NCBI RefSeq assembly: GCF_016920785.2
Contig: NW_024609846.1
Span: forward strand, 81,353,816-81,417,815
Reading direction: 5' to 3'
Source of the DNA: Ixodes scapularis
Taxonomy: Eukaryota > Arthropoda > Arachnida > Ixodida > Ixodidae
Length of the DNA: 64,000 nucleotides
Part shown: positions 43,143 to 55,269 of the stretch, piece after piece
How positions within the stretch are numbered: the first letter of the stretch is position 1
Layout of the letters: each line of letters starts with the position of its first letter
Position numbers and translations under genes: made by a program
The notes under the pieces: model-generated
Told to the model about the DNA's origin: nothing
Database searches by the model: none
What the model saw: the letters and a program-made list of their open reading frames with translations, nothing else

Positions 43143-46100
43143 GTGAGCCCGTGCCAAGGAGCAAAGAAGTTGTCGTCCTCTACACGTGTAACGCATGATC
43201 CTCCGTTGACCTGTGTGCGAGATTCAACGGGTTCTCGGCCAGGAAACTCCCACTGCGCGACACAGGGGGCGCGAACACCATATAGGCGCATTTTCCCATG
43301 TGACTCGTAAAGTATAGCGGCCATCACAAATTTTTAATGAAAGCATTAAAGGGGTGCGGAAAAGAAATTCCAGCTCTCATTTTCTACCTTAAATGTGTTG
43401 CATGTTGCATCATAACTTCAAAAACACCAGTCTTTCGTGGAAAGGCACCAGGAAACTTAATTTAAAGCTAGTTAAACCATCTTTCAATGTGTACCTGCTG
43501 GATGCCTGTGAAGCTTAGTTGGGAAGTCATCTAGCAACGTTGGGAAGCTTGCTTTGTAGCCGCACTAAACATCAGAGCAGCACCACTCTTTGGAAGTATG
43601 CTCAACTGTTGTAAGTTGCCTCGGCCTGAACGTGATTTTGAAGCCTTTGCCTTTTATGAAGGAAGCCAACAAGATGCCATGATGGGCTCGTTGAGGAATG
43701 TCACCGAGTTGTTCCTGTGACTTTGCTGTACAGTTCCAAGCCTTTCTGTACTTTTTAATTTCGAGACGTCGCCGCGCTTCTGTGTGGCTGACATCTGTGG
43801 TAACGACTTGGTCAACAGCGATATGCTGATCAACAAGTTTCCAAACGACGAGAACTTCATGCCCTGTGAATCGGGTTTGCTTGTCCATTGTTTTCAACGT
43901 GGGTTCCAACACCTGCTGCTCGCTTTCCGAAATGAATACAGAGAGGGCGGTGGCGGTGTCTTCATCCTCACTTCTGCCATTCAAGAAATCGTCCTGAAGC
44001 GCCATTGGAGTGGGCCACACAAACGCGACACGCACGACTGATCTCACATGTGAAACGCTCGTCATCAAAAGGCTCGGTTGTAACGCATTGACGCTGTTTA
44101 CGCCACCACAACGCTGACGACGCCACCAACGGAAAAGCAAAACCCCGCCAGCCTTGCTACTCTGTCAGCAATGCGAGAAATTTTTTCTTTTTTTTTTTTG
44201 CGTATGATATTTTATGACGCATTGTGCTCTCCGTTCGCTTCTCTTCGAGCGCTTGCTCGAGTGCGCCGTCTGGAACGAAAAGTATAGCCAGTCGTTCAAA
44301 ATACAAACGTGTGATTATCATTTAGTTATTATCTATCATGCTTAAAGGGGCGGTGTAACAATTTACGGACTTTGGCTAATTAATTGCGGGAATTGATCCT
44401 GGCCACATATAAAACGAAGGACCGAAAACTATTCTTTCCTGCTTGCCCTAGTTTTCATTAAAAAAAATAAAAGAAATTGGTATCTCTGGCACCCCTCAAC
44501 TCAACATTGAAGCGGCACCAGCTTCACCTGTGACGTCATTCGGAGTGGCGTTGGCTTCCGGTTGGGTTCTTCTGGCTCCCGTTTCCCCAGTGCTCGCCGG
44601 CTCGCCAGGCTCGCCGCTCTCCCGCTCTCCCGCCGATTCCCGACCAACATGGCGGTATGGGCGGACGGCCTGAGCGACGTCGAGCGCAAGATGCTTGCGA
44701 CGCGGCGGGCAGTCGAAGTCGAGGTCGAGACACCAGGAACAATAACGATACCACGATACTACGGACCACGACCAACGCACTCCGTCGAGCGAGGGAAAGA
44801 CAAAACGTCCGGGTTGCTCGTGTAGCCGCCGTAGGCGCCTCGGGCGTCGACAGATGTCGGCGACGGCAGGTTTTGTTGACTTGCGGTAGATGGCGCCACA
44901 AATAATTCATACCCTTTTAGCGGCAATATTAGGCTTTTGAAGCGTTTCTGCATGCCTAAACAACAAGATTTTTTAAACTTAACCTTAAATCAAGCTTACA
45001 ATTGCCTAACACTACCACTTACAAAAACCACTCCGAATGACGTCACACCACAGGTTCCATTTGCGGCCACCATGTGGCCGCAGGTTGGGAAAAAAAGTGT
45101 TTTTTATTTTACGATTACGCAGCGAAATAGAGGTATTTTGGGGTATGGTGGCACTTTTTCTCTCACTTATGCCGAAGTAAACAATATAAAAAATACAAGC
45201 TGTGGATTCGTTCAGTGTTAAAATCATTGCACCGCTCCTTTAACTAATTTTCGAACGAAATTTGTATATTTCAATGTTTGCTTCTGTACCCCTTTAACTG
45301 TCCCATAGAGTGAAGCCAGCAAACGGCACCTAAATTCCCATTGGCTGCGACGCACCATGTGGCTCTATAGTAACGGCGTCATTGTTGCTAAGGGCCAGCC
45401 AGACTGCTGGTGGCACAGCGTAAAGATTAAAAACACGTTAAAAATTTCTCTGTGAGGTTCCTGTTAACAAAGTAAATTAATGGCTTTGAAAATAAAATTT
45501 CATACATTTTGGTCTGGTTGGGAATCGAACCCGGGCCTCTGGGGTGCAAGACGGGCATGCTCTCCAAAGCCACGGCAGCTCCACGGTTCTCGCTGACTAA
45601 AGCTGTGCCTAGTGCGTGCGTCATGCTTTCGCATTCTCACATGTAAGCAGTCTTAAGCGTCTCTGCTGAATTTTTCGTATTTGACCCAAGTAAACACATT
45701 TCCTACTGGTGCTTTCGACAACAGCCTTTTCAGTTCGGAAAAAGAAAAAAAAAAAGGAGGGGGGGAAACTGGCAATCGCTTCCTCGTGCTACCTGTGTTG
45801 TTGCACAGTGCACCTCGGGTGACTGTCTCAGTATAAAATATTTGTGTTCATTGTTTGCAAACTCTCGAGTGTATGTGTGCAAGTGTGTGGCGGTATGGAT
45901 TGTAATTGGATGTGGATATCTTGCCGGCAGCTGGCACAAGAGGCCGGGAACAAAATTGCCGGCGGTTGAATTGGCCAGCTACAATCGTGCGACTACCACC
46001 TGCATATTTCTGCAGGAAATATGCCAGCTGCAAGCAAGATCGGTTTGGAAAAAAAAATTCTGGCAGTATTATACACCTGTTTCATGGTTTAGGCTCTAGA

Positions 46101-49100
46101 CTCTGCATGTTCCCATTGCTTGCACTGCTTCGCCAATGTTTTACAAGAGTTTGTTCCAAAAAGCTTTGAATTACTCGTGAAACAGGTGCCAAATCCACGG
46201 GCCCTAAAAGCGGCACATGTGACACTCGCTGCCGCGTCGTAGAAACTAAGCAGGCGTAAACACTGAAGATGGCAGCTGTGATAGCAAAAGCAAATTTGAG
46301 AATACTTACACCCTGTAACGTTCAACACTGGAGCAATATAACCTAAGCCCCGACCCTCCTCGTCCTTCCTCTCGGCCAATAAACTAGACGAGGCAGCAAC
46401 GTATGCAAAAAAAGTGGCGGTGCGCACGATTGCCCTCTACATTTCGTGACAACTTTCTGTGGCAAAGTGGCCAAAGGTATGGGAGTGCTTGTGCTCACCG
46501 TCGATTAGAGGTGTGCACACACACTTTTCCCTTTGGAAATGCAACAGTGTATGGAGCTGGATATTCCGTACGTAGCCAGCCAGTAAAAAAACACTGCCAG
46601 CTTTTTTTTTTTTCTTAATGATAGGGCTTTGAAGGGGCAGCTTTTTTTTTTTTCTTAATGATAGTGCTTTGAAGGGGCACTATCACCCCAAAGGTCATAT
46701 TTGTTTTTGTTGTCAAAACTGATGAAAGTTGTAGTCATAGACATGCAAAAAAAATACCAAAAATACCTCCCCCCCCCCAAAAAAAAATTCCCACGCACAC
46801 ATTTTTTTTCTTTTTGCGCGCTCTTTTTTTTGTTTTTTTCCTCTTCGTGTCTTTTTATTTTTGACACCATCGATTATGAAATTTAAAAGCTATGTAAACG
46901 ACATTTCTATAATATATAATAACAGCATTCGTAAAACATGTTTTTTAACGCAGTTGCGAATGCACTATGGCCCTTCTTCTTGAGATACTGAAAATCGGAA
47001 CCTGGAGTAATGTCACATCCCGGTTTTTTATCCTCCCTTACCATAGCGGTGCTCGACGCATGTAGAACTGATGATGATCGAAGAATCGAAGTGCTCTTTT
47101 TTAGGCGCTCGATGACAAATAAAAAAAATACAATTTTGACCTGTCAGTGCCCCTTTAGGAGCTTGTGTCGCAGAAAAGTCGATGTCGGTGGCATGACGTG
47201 AAAATCCAGGATTGGATGAAGGGTCATGACATCACAGCCACATTACCACGCGTGGGAATTTCAAACAACCCACAATGCTCACGTGAAACATGACGTCACA
47301 TGTGGAATGAAAGTGATTAAAAAAACATGACATGTAATGCAAATCATAGGTCGCCACATGTCTTAAATGATTTCACTTTATAAAGTAATTCACTTGCCTT
47401 AAAGAAAAATTGTAAGAATTTTAGGTGGGGTTCGAACCCCCCCCCCCCCTTTTGGTTGCGAGCCAGACAGGCTACTGACTAGGCCATGCAATGCACGCTT
47501 GCACGGCTTGGGAACAAACAGGAGTTCATATGTTTCGCTATCGCGTTCCACTCTGAAAGGCAAAGCATAAGTGTCCCGTAATTTTTTCAAAGTTTTTGTG
47601 CTGGTTGCCGGCAATATATCCACTCCCATAATAGTTTAAGAGTTACAGCAAATGAAAAGAGTGCCCTGACGCGAGGTGATGCAAATCCATGGCAACTGGT
47701 GACTAACCGCTGTTTTTTTTTGGCCCGTCGCCCAGACTTACCAGCGGTTGCTTGATGCCTGGACACCCTATTCCTTCTTCAGGTGGCTGGCCACTATCCT
47801 TCTTCTCCTTGCCTTTATGGCCAGAATTGTGTACCTTCAGGTGAGATGCTGTATGCTACATACTCCCCCGTGGGGTTGCAAAAAGGAGGTTGCAAGCAGA
47901 GCTGTAAAAGGGGCTCTTAAAAAGTAATGGAGTTGTGGTTCCAGTTGCCTAAGTACAAATGTAATGGAGTTGCAAACACATTTAACATCTTGTATGTATT
48001 TAAATGATGCTACTCATAAGATTTTATTTATTTGTTATCAGTTATCAAAGAAGAAAGATATAACACAGTTACATTACATTTACTTCGAAAATATCTAGTA
48101 GTTGTATCAACATTATATGGGTGACTTCATCACTGACCCGTCGCTCACTTTCCACTGGCAAGAAAGTACATATTCAATTAAACTTGCCGCTCATGAATTT
48201 ATAGTATAATCACATAGCATTCTTCATTAAACTTATACAAACTAATGCCCCATGTTTGAAAGCACCCCCTAAATGTGCAGTGAGGCAAAAGCGAAATGTC
48301 TGAACTAACCAACCTATTGCACGCTTATTGAAAACACGAGGGACTGGTACTGCTTTCCTCTGATGCCATTGATTATTAAACCCATATTTATATTTAAAAA
48401 AAAAAAAAAAGATCTTGAATGTATGATCATGGAGAGTGAACAGCCCACACGAGTTTTGGGTTTCCAATATTGACTGGGCAGTGAAATTTGTTTGGACAGG
48501 TAGTATCATCTTAAGCGGAACTCTTGCAACGTGCCATGGCCGGAACCATTGGACCCAACCTCGAGCTCAGACGTCCGTGTGCTCCACCGAATCGTGACGC
48601 AGTGCCCGTTTTCATTCGTTCTGTGTCACATCCTGCACAAAATGACTATTTTTGGCCGCCGGCCATACCAATTAGCAGCGCTCTTTCGTCACACGGAACG
48701 AAAATGTAATAAACGTTAAGTCTTAATATGCACATATGCTGCAAACGTTAAGCCGATGTCTGATCCAGAGGTTTTAGCCATATCCATTCGTTTTTCTGTG
48801 GTGCCTCTGCCCCGGGGTTTTGACGTGTTCCTCTGTGCCGGTCCTCTGGTTGAAATTCGACTTTGTTAAATTTGCTCGTCAAATGCGTTAGTCGTACTAA
48901 AACATTAAGTGGGTAGTATCTTGGCACTATGTTCCATCACTTAGGACAAAATGTAGTGATCTTTTACAAGTGTGAAAGCATTAACTGTCTCATGGAGCGA
49001 GCCGATGTCCTCAGTTTGAAGCACGAAAACGGCACCTTAGATCCTTTATTCAAGTGTGGCCAGTTCCCAGCTATGAAACCACGTGAAAAGCTTAGACACG

Positions 49101-50838
49101 GCATTTAGTTTTCCCGATTTCAAGGGAGCAAAGTAAAGCTGATGAATTTTCGGCTTCGGTTCCATTGGCTGGCACGCGTTGGCGAGGCTCTTATTGGCCG
49201 CTGTGCGTCAGTTTCAACGATCGCTCCACCATTCCACGCCCAAGGTCAGCGCGCCGTACGCCGCAGACGAAGGAAGGGAGCGAAGAGCGGCGTGCATGCT
49301 TCTGCGTTCACAACTCTCAACAAATGCTTAGGTGTACCTCGAGCCTTTTACATGCTTATGTGTTGACACATAAAAGTGACCGATTTTTGCTGCTGTTATG
49401 TGATCAGAGTGTCTTGATAGGCTGCTTCCCCTGACACATGCCGCCTTTTGTTGCCTTGCAGGGCTGGTACATTGTAACATATGCACTAGGAATCTATCAC
49501 CTGAACTTGTTTATAGCCTTCCTCACACCCAAGATTGATCCTGCCATGGGGGATGACTATGGTGAGCCTGTCGTGGCCGTTTTGTGCTGCTGAGTTGTGT
49601 TTGAATCTTTTAAGCTTCTACCGCTTTCTGTGCATTTGACTTCTCCAAATTAGTGGCATTTTCAGTTTGATAAAATACTGGCTGCCGAGCTTATTGGCGG
49701 CTCGCAAAACTGAAACTATGCATTCAGGAGCAGAGACAATGCTGTCATACAGGCAGATTGTAAACTGGATGCAGAAGACTCGAGGCCGGATATAGTAAAC
49801 ACCTACTAAGCCCCTACTATAGTAACTTAATCTGTCAAAAGACGAGGCACGTTTGATATACTGAGGGACACACAAAAAGGGGCACGCAACAAGAGAAACT
49901 GATGCATCTGTCCCCTTTCTGTGTCTTCCCCTTGTTTCTCCCTTTTTTTAATCTTCTTGAGAATCCCCTAACATGTCTCATGTTTAAGCATATTTGGGGG
50001 AGCATGTTGGAGGCTTTGCCCTTTCTTGTGCATGCTGTCACCTCCACAGTTTAGTTCGCTAGAAGCAGCATCTTAGCCAAGACTAAATGCCACTTGGCTT
50101 GCGCATTGGCCTTGACAGTGCTTCCTTTGGAGCAGTCTTGAACGAGATGCTGCTTCTTGCAAACTGGCCAAAGCCTGAATGCACCGCTTCAAATTTTTTC
50201 ACGTGCGTGGAAACTGGAACGCGGGGCTCTCCCCGCATGCTTTTGCGACCTCCCTTTGCCGGGTTGCAGAGGACGGGCCAGAGCTGCCAACGAAGGTCAA
50301 CGAGGAGTTTAGGCCCTTCATCCGCAGGCTACCGGAGTTCAAGTTTTGGTGAGGATGCCCCTCTTTTTTAGAGTCTCGCACGGCTGCTCAATAATCACGT
50401 CGAGCGAGAGACAATCCTTGACGCTAGCTCAGATTGGAAAAATCACTCTTGGCCTTCTTCGAACACTGGCCGCATGATGTAACCACTCCTACTATGTCTC
50501 CTAGAAAACAAGTGTCAATACTAAATAAAACAGTATATGTGTGTTTGTGGGGGGGGGGGAGAGAGGAGGGAGGGAGGGTGGGGGGGGGAGGGGAGGGGAG
50601 GCTATGTGCCAGACCGACAAAGGGCGTTTATTTTGGCGTGCCCCAGCAAAGAGCCAAGGATTATGTTAGACCATCTGCAGATTTCTCGTCATGCTATGCT
50701 CAGTTAGCATGCTTATGCTCAGTTAGGCGACACCTTTGCAAAAGGTTACCCTTCAGATTGTGGACAGCTCGGCCAAAATTACCCCCTTCCAATGTGCTCT
50801 CGTGGATGATTGTTTCAACGCGTTGCATTCTACTCCAA

Positions 50839-50869
<31 letters not shown>

Positions 50870-53800
50870 TTGGGTGCACATTTTTTTTAGTAACGTTCGT
50901 TAGCCTATTTTGAATTAAAAGTTTTATGATGTCTTTCTGTACCTTACGCTTTATTGTATCTTCAAGCAAATATTCTTCATTTGAAGATGAAGAGTGTATT
51001 TGTGTATTTATGTGCATTCCATTGCACCTTGATGTTTGGCTTGGTGGTTGCAGAGTTCTTTTAATTGTCATTTTAACACAATCTTCATGACCAGTAACCT
51101 GCCATCTGATCTACACGAATGCCGTTCACTCCATTCTATACATTTTATTATTTACGAGAATCACAGTCTACATCTGTTAGGTCCCAGCCTAGCACGCACA
51201 TGTTTGTCGCTTTGGAAGGTGAGCAATGTATGCGCCACACGCACGAATGCTGAAAAAGGCATCGACCAGAAGCGCTTTTCAAAAATGGTCTATAGATCTT
51301 TTGCTAAATTACTTACTTAGGCACCAAGGAGCATATTCATGCCACAAGAGTAGTTACACGTGCTGGCGCCTGCAACGGTAACTTTTCTAAAGGAAATGTA
51401 AAACAGATGGCACGTTTCTTCAGGTTGTATGAGCGTGGGGGGCATCTGTACCTACATTCCAAGCATTTTCTGTGGTGCTTTGGCAATTTGTTAAAAAATG
51501 TATTGCGTGACTCTTCGACCTTTCTTCGCCAGCCATCTTCTACTTAAGCGTACAGAGTTGCAAAAACGTTTTTTTTTTTTTTTTTTTTTTAAAATTCCAA
51601 TTTGCTATTGCTCTCATTTTCTTTTCTTTTTTCTTTTTTTATAGTTTTGCACGTAGGCCAAGGTATACTTTGCGCAAATATAGATAATTATCAACTTAAA
51701 TAGCATGAACGCCCAGGTTTTCTCGCGGTTAGACGCGAGAAAGGTGGACGCTAGCATACCCGATTGCCTGCCACGCACCTCGCTGCACACCCGTGACATC
51801 ACGCTTGGGTGACGGGGAAAACTGGGGAAAAACTAGGGAGAACAATGTTTCGGTTTCGGCAGCAAACAGAATATAATTTTTTTTAATTAACTAGAGTGAA
51901 TCTGGGAGAACGAGATAGCATTTTGGAATCGAGAAGCCATCCGCATTCAGATTTTGAAAAAATGCCATATTTACATCCACCAGCATCTAGCGAGTATTCC
52001 CAGAAAGTTTCATTAGTTTACACTGCATATTTAAATTTTTATAAATTATTTTCGGTCCACCGATGCTAAAGAAAAGGTAGGGGTTCGAGCACTTTGAATG
52101 CATTTTTCTCTGTTCCACTTTTCGGCAGCAAATTTCACTTTAGGAAAACTATCATTTTCCTATTACAGAATAGAGAATTATTCTTAGGTGGTTTTCTGGG
52201 ATAACCTGGCTGGTTACTTTTTCTACTTTAACATTCTTTTATGCTAAAAAAAACATACATTTGTAAAAAAGCGCAGACATGAACAAAAAATGTTAATCTT
52301 CTGATGCAGTTACACTTATAAAAAAACAATGCAATATAGCAAAATAACTAGTTGGGTGTGTGCTATGGGTATTCCTATAACTATATTACACAAAAAAGAT
52401 CACAAATTTTTATTTTATTTTAAAACAATAGTTCTCCTAAGCAAACACACTGACTTCCAAATTGTAACATTCGTAACAAGTTTCAGAATTATAGGACAAA
52501 GAAATTTGGCAGCGGTGGTCTTGCCACTCATGTAAACTTCCACTGCAAATTTGATTGAAATCAAGCAAGTGGTACAGAAGTCGACTTTTCTGGGTATAAT
52601 GTGCAGAATTCCCAACTTTGGGAAATGTAAATAGTAGGTGCTTGAACGAAGTGGGCGCTTCTGTGGTATTTTATGGTAGGTAGCACCTTCTTTGAGACTT
52701 CATTGTTCCCCTGGCTTTGGCTACCAGCTTGCGTCATTTGTATGCAAGCAAACTTTGGTAGCAGGCATCTATCGACAGATGAACTGCTGAGAACTTCATT
52801 AAAATACGGAGCATCTGCCCATTCCACAATAAGTGCCAAACCCTCAATTCTGTAACATTTGGAAAATACATGAGGGACATATATTTACATATTGTTGACC
52901 TAAGGAGTGCCCATCCCCCATTTTTACACGATTATCTCCAAATTTTGAGTGGGCGCTCACTCGTGATTTTACAATAAGAGGCAAATGATAGTAAAGGAGG
53001 TTGGCAAAGTAGCAGTATGATTTGAAATGGAAAATATACTGTCAAAATGGTGCTGCTGAAGATAACACAATATCATGTCACCCGGCAGGACCAATATTAA
53101 GCAATGTTTTGGGTCTCGACCAATAAAATTACTTGTACCATATTTCCCTATTTTTTTCTGTTTGGATGTGTGGGGCTCTTCTGGCCATTGGTACTTTTAA
53201 ACTTGGGAAGCTTCTGCGGGCTAAACCTAAAGAGTAAAAGGCGCTTTCAATGGGGTGACACGTTCTGGCTATGCCAAAGAGCGGGAGGCACTCAGTTGAT
53301 TGAATAATGTTTTAGCGAACGCTGACGTTCTACGGAATAACGCTAACGAATAGTCGGCCGTTGCGAAGCAGCGTTTACGGGTGGGCGAGGTGGGTTAACA
53401 TTTTTGTAATGAGCCGCCGCAGACTGTCGCCGTGTGGGAGGGGGTGGCTTAGCACGCGCCCCCATTAATTGCTAAAACGTTGATTCGCTCAAATGTCGTT
53501 TGTCGCTAAAATGTCATTCGCTTATGTGATATGGACCTGCTAGAGAGCACAGAGCAGGCCCCAGTTTTATAAGTGTGAAAGCTGCCGGCATGCCAAAGGT
53601 CTTTTTTTTTTTTTTCCTGAGACAAGTCTCGTGTGTTTATAAATGAGTCTCTGAGGCCATTCTTTTGAAGTTAATAAACATGAATATAACATTTTTGAGA
53701 AAGGCTTTTTTTCTGAAAAATTATAATTCCATGCTCATATCCTCCCCTCAAGGAAAAGGCAATGCGTGTGTCAAACTACTTTCTGCAGTTTGATTCGATT

Positions 53801-54673
53801 TGGGGGGAGCGAACTGTGTCTGAACGTTTCCAACGGAGTTTCCATTTGCTTGCAAAGTAGTCGCACGGGAAGCGTTAGTTTGCTCGACGCAGGTCTTTCG
53901 CCCGTGCAGGTACTCGGCCACCAAGGCGACGCTTGTCGGCATTGGGTGCACCTTCTTTGAGGCCTTCAATGTGCCGGTGTTCTGGCCCATCCTGCTGCTT
54001 TACTTCATCACCCTATTCTGCATCACCATGAAGAGGCAGATCAAGGTGAGGCACGTTGCCCAGGCCGGTCTGCCGAAGGACTTTGGGGTAGTTGACCGAT
54101 CGACTGACCGACTCCTTCTCACCTGCTTTGGCACCTCTATTCATCCGTTGAGCCTGAACGGCGTTCCTCGTACTTAACCAAGAGCGACATGCGACGAGTC
54201 GTTTGTTGGCACCAGGACGAGGGTTTCGTGGACCTTTGCTCTTGTACTACCCGAAAAGGCTCGGATGTCTGTCGTGCGAAGACAAATCCTCGTAAGGAGT
54301 ACTAGACTCTAAGGTGAACAAGCAAACAAGTGTGCTTGCTATTGTGAAACTTTTAGGTGTCTGTAAGCCTTTTGGAAATATTGTGTGTACAACAGCTGAG
54401 TTTGTTTTGTTTGTTCTCGTTATCTGAAGTCCATATGAACCTACGTTTGTTCATCGTATTGTGGCAACTTTTCCGAGTCTATTTACATCCTGGGTCGGGG
54501 ACAGGTTAGACGTTTCTGCCAGACGAGGTGACAAGCGGGCGTTTGAACATGGCGTTTTTCCGTCGCAGCACATGCTAAAGTACCGGTATCTGCCCTGGAC
54601 CCACGGCAAGACCCGGTACCGAGCCAAAGACATGACGGACGGCGCCGTTTCCCGGGGAACGCTTTCCAAGTGA
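43071..54673 (+). CDS. RER1: RER1, Golgi-to-ER retrieval receptor, six exons, complete
   Basis: Multi-pass membrane protein of the early Golgi that recognises polar residues in transmembrane segments of escaped or unassembled subunits and returns them to the ER in COPI vesicles. Exons 43071-43142, 47736-47840, 49462-49561, 50270-50348, 53910-54045 and 54569-54673 join in frame across five GT-AG introns to 198 codons plus stop; human RER1 has 196. The N-terminus keeps LFFRNASQTYQR (FFTRLGQIYQ in human). Hydrophobic spans lie at about residues 40-57, 61-79, 123-140 and 141-158. Near-invariant blocks are GWYIVTYALGIYHLNLFIAF, EEFRPFIRRLPEFKFW, FNVPVFWPIL and LFCITMKRQIKHMLKYRY. The C-terminal tail is the usual variable part. 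ATG 43071 is followed by a second ATG at 43074; either may be used. Confidence 0.97.
43565..44140 (-). CDS. Unidentified 191-codon open frame
   Basis: An uninterrupted frame on the minus strand inside RER1 intron 1 and inside the candidate TTAA-tipped element. The composition looks protein-like (LNGRSEDEDTATALSVFISE, TRFTGHEVLVVWKLVDQHIA, and a basic stretch KKYRKAW), but I recognise no family or catalytic motif. The opposite strand is only partly open. It may be an accessory protein or a transposase fragment of the surrounding element, or chance. Confidence 0.25.
   Translation of the reverse strand: MLFRWWRRQRCGGVNSVNALQPSLLMTSVSHVRSVVRVAFVWPTPMALQDDFLNGRSEDEDTATALSVFISESEQQVLEPTLKTMDKQTRFTGHEVLVVWKLVDQHIAVDQVVTTDVSHTEARRRLEIKKYRKAWNCTAKSQEQLGDIPQRAHHGILLASFIKGKGFKITFRPRQLTTVEHTSKEWCCSDV
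44342..45243. mobile_element. Nested ~900-bp element with TIRs, RER1 intron 1
   Basis: ttaaaggggcggtgtaacaa at the left and, inverted, ttaaaggagcggtgcaatga at the right. A second inverted block, gtgacgtcattcggagtgg, lies at about 44531 and 45031. The centre is GC-rich with ccaacatggcggtatgg, reminiscent of a promoter. Confidence 0.6.
45520..45602 (-). repeat. tRNA-like head of a SINE or decayed tRNA
   Basis: On the minus strand cccgggttcgattccca gives a good B box, and cgtggctttggagagc resembles an A box with a short D loop. The T stem has only three pairs and no acceptor stem closes, so it is not a working tRNA gene. Confidence 0.5.
46599..46679 (+). repeat. Tandem duplication, ~40 bp
   Basis: Two adjacent copies of a unit made of a T-run, cttaatgatag and gctttgaaggggca. 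They differ at one base (ggg/gtg), so the duplication is recent or conserved. Confidence 0.85.
46665..47157. mobile_element. Candidate MITE with aaggggcact tips
   Basis: tttgaaggggcactatcacc at the left and, inverted, cctaaaggggcactgacagg at the right. The interior is AT-rich with long homopolymers. The tips resemble those of the elements at 43346 and 44342. Confidence 0.55.
47430..47505 (-). repeat. tRNA-like SINE head
   Basis: On the minus strand catggcctagtcagtagcc fits an A box and ggggttcgaacccc is a perfect T arm. A G-run disturbs the region between them and no acceptor stem forms. Probably a tRNA-derived repeat. Confidence 0.5.
47736..47840 (+). CDS. RER1: RER1 exon 2
   Basis: 35 codons after a strong pyrimidine tract and CAG; encodes TYQRLLDAWTPYSFFRW and the first membrane span; donor GTGAGA. 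Confidence 0.96.
47841..49461. other. RER1 intron 2
   Basis: No repeat boundary or exon was recognised apart from A/T runs. Confidence 0.4.
49462..49561 (+). CDS. RER1: RER1 exon 3
   Basis: Encodes GWYIVTYALGIYHLNLFIAF and LTPKIDPAMGDDY; ends with one base of a split Glu codon before GTGAGC. Confidence 0.97.
50270..50348 (+). CDS. RER1: RER1 exon 4
   Basis: Encodes DGPELPTKVNEEFRPFIRRL and PEFKF; ends with two bases of a split Trp codon before GTGAGG. Together with exon 3 it makes the large cytosolic loop. Confidence 0.97.
50349..53909. other. RER1 intron 4
   Basis: It contains a G-rich tract (50549-50601), an A-run (about 50849-50869), a T-run (about 51570-51591) and dispersed repeat copy 2 at 51285-51415. 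No exon is required by phase. Confidence 0.45.
51285..51415 (+). repeat. Dispersed repeat, copy 2
   Basis: Counterpart of 25745-25885, in the same orientation, sharing tgctaaatta, acacgtgctggc and gtaacttttctaaagg blocks. Confidence 0.55.
53910..54045 (+). CDS. RER1: RER1 exon 5
   Basis: Encodes the third and fourth membrane spans, with FNVPVFWPILLLYFITLFCI and TMKRQIK; donor GTGAGG in phase 0. Confidence 0.97.
54569..54673 (+). CDS. RER1: RER1 exon 6 with stop
   Basis: Encodes HMLKYRYLPWTHGKTRYRAK and the tail ending GTLSK, then TGA at 54671-54673. Confidence 0.96.
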   Translation, partial: HMLKYRYLPWTHGKTRYRAKDMTDGAVSRGTLSK

Positions 54674-55265
54674 GCCTCACCCTCCTTTCTTGCGGCCCGG
54701 CGAGGAGTTTCCTCGACACGCAGCGGCGGCAAGAGACCAAACGGCCTCGAGGGGGGGAGGGCGACGACCCCGCCGAGGACCCTGCGTTGTGGCTTCAGGA
54801 CCTCCACTCGTAGAGCCGCCACCAATCACTCGCGCGGTTCGCACACCAGAGAAAAATATACATACATCCATACATATATATAGATTGCTTGCGTCAGCCG
54901 ACGTCGAAGGAGGGGGCAGGGAGGGATCCTTTCCATTGCTTCCTAGATAACGAGGGGCTGGATTTTCTTCGTCGCCTCTCGGAGTCCAGCAAGAAGCGCA
55001 GGTAGGACACGAGCACCACGTCAGCATTCGGATGTGACTCGGTGACGTCCAGCCCTACGGCTTTGCTGTCTAAAAGGTGTTGCTCTTTTTCCCCCTTTTT
55101 TTTCTTTTCTCGGGAGTTTTTGAGTTGCAGTATTTATTGTTCAGTGGCTGCCTTTTGGAGTCTGGGCCCTCCCAGCCTCGTAATCTGACCCCTTTTTTGT
55201 ACCAGCTTACAGACGCGTGCGTGCTGTTGTACCGTTTCTGAAATAAAACAATTAGCTCGAGCCAG
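54674..55265 (+). other. RER1: RER1 3' UTR (inferred)
   Basis: The first good AATAAA after the stop is at 55242-55247, so cleavage is expected near 55260-55270. The real end needs transcript data. Confidence 0.55.
55242..55247 (+). terminator. Candidate polyadenylation signal of RER1
   Basis: AATAAA in tctgaaataaaacaat, about 570 bases after the stop codon. Confidence 0.55.
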
Positions 55266-55269
55266 GTGG

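Larger units (their letters stand above)
43346..45297. mobile_element. Candidate element with ttaaagggg tips, in RER1 intron 1
   Basis: The left tip ttaaaggggtgcggaa and the right tip, inverted, ttaaaggggtacagaa match over about 16 bases. TTAA at both ends suggests a Kolobok- or piggyBac-type target. The interior holds a 191-codon minus-strand frame and a nested element with similar tips. Confidence 0.45.

Noticed and set aside
44649..44825. Plus-strand frame starting ATGGCGGTATGG, considered as RER1 exon 1
   Set aside because: No similarity to the RER1 N-terminus and no donor in phase; the exon at 43071-43142 fits sequence and phase.
45520..47505. Two tRNA-like sequences on the minus strand
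   Set aside because: Good B boxes but no closing acceptor stem and disturbed D or T arms; treated as SINE heads, not functional tRNA genes.
50434..50913. 159-codon plus-strand frame in RER1 intron 4
   Set aside because: Runs through G-rich and A-run simple sequence; no homology is visible.
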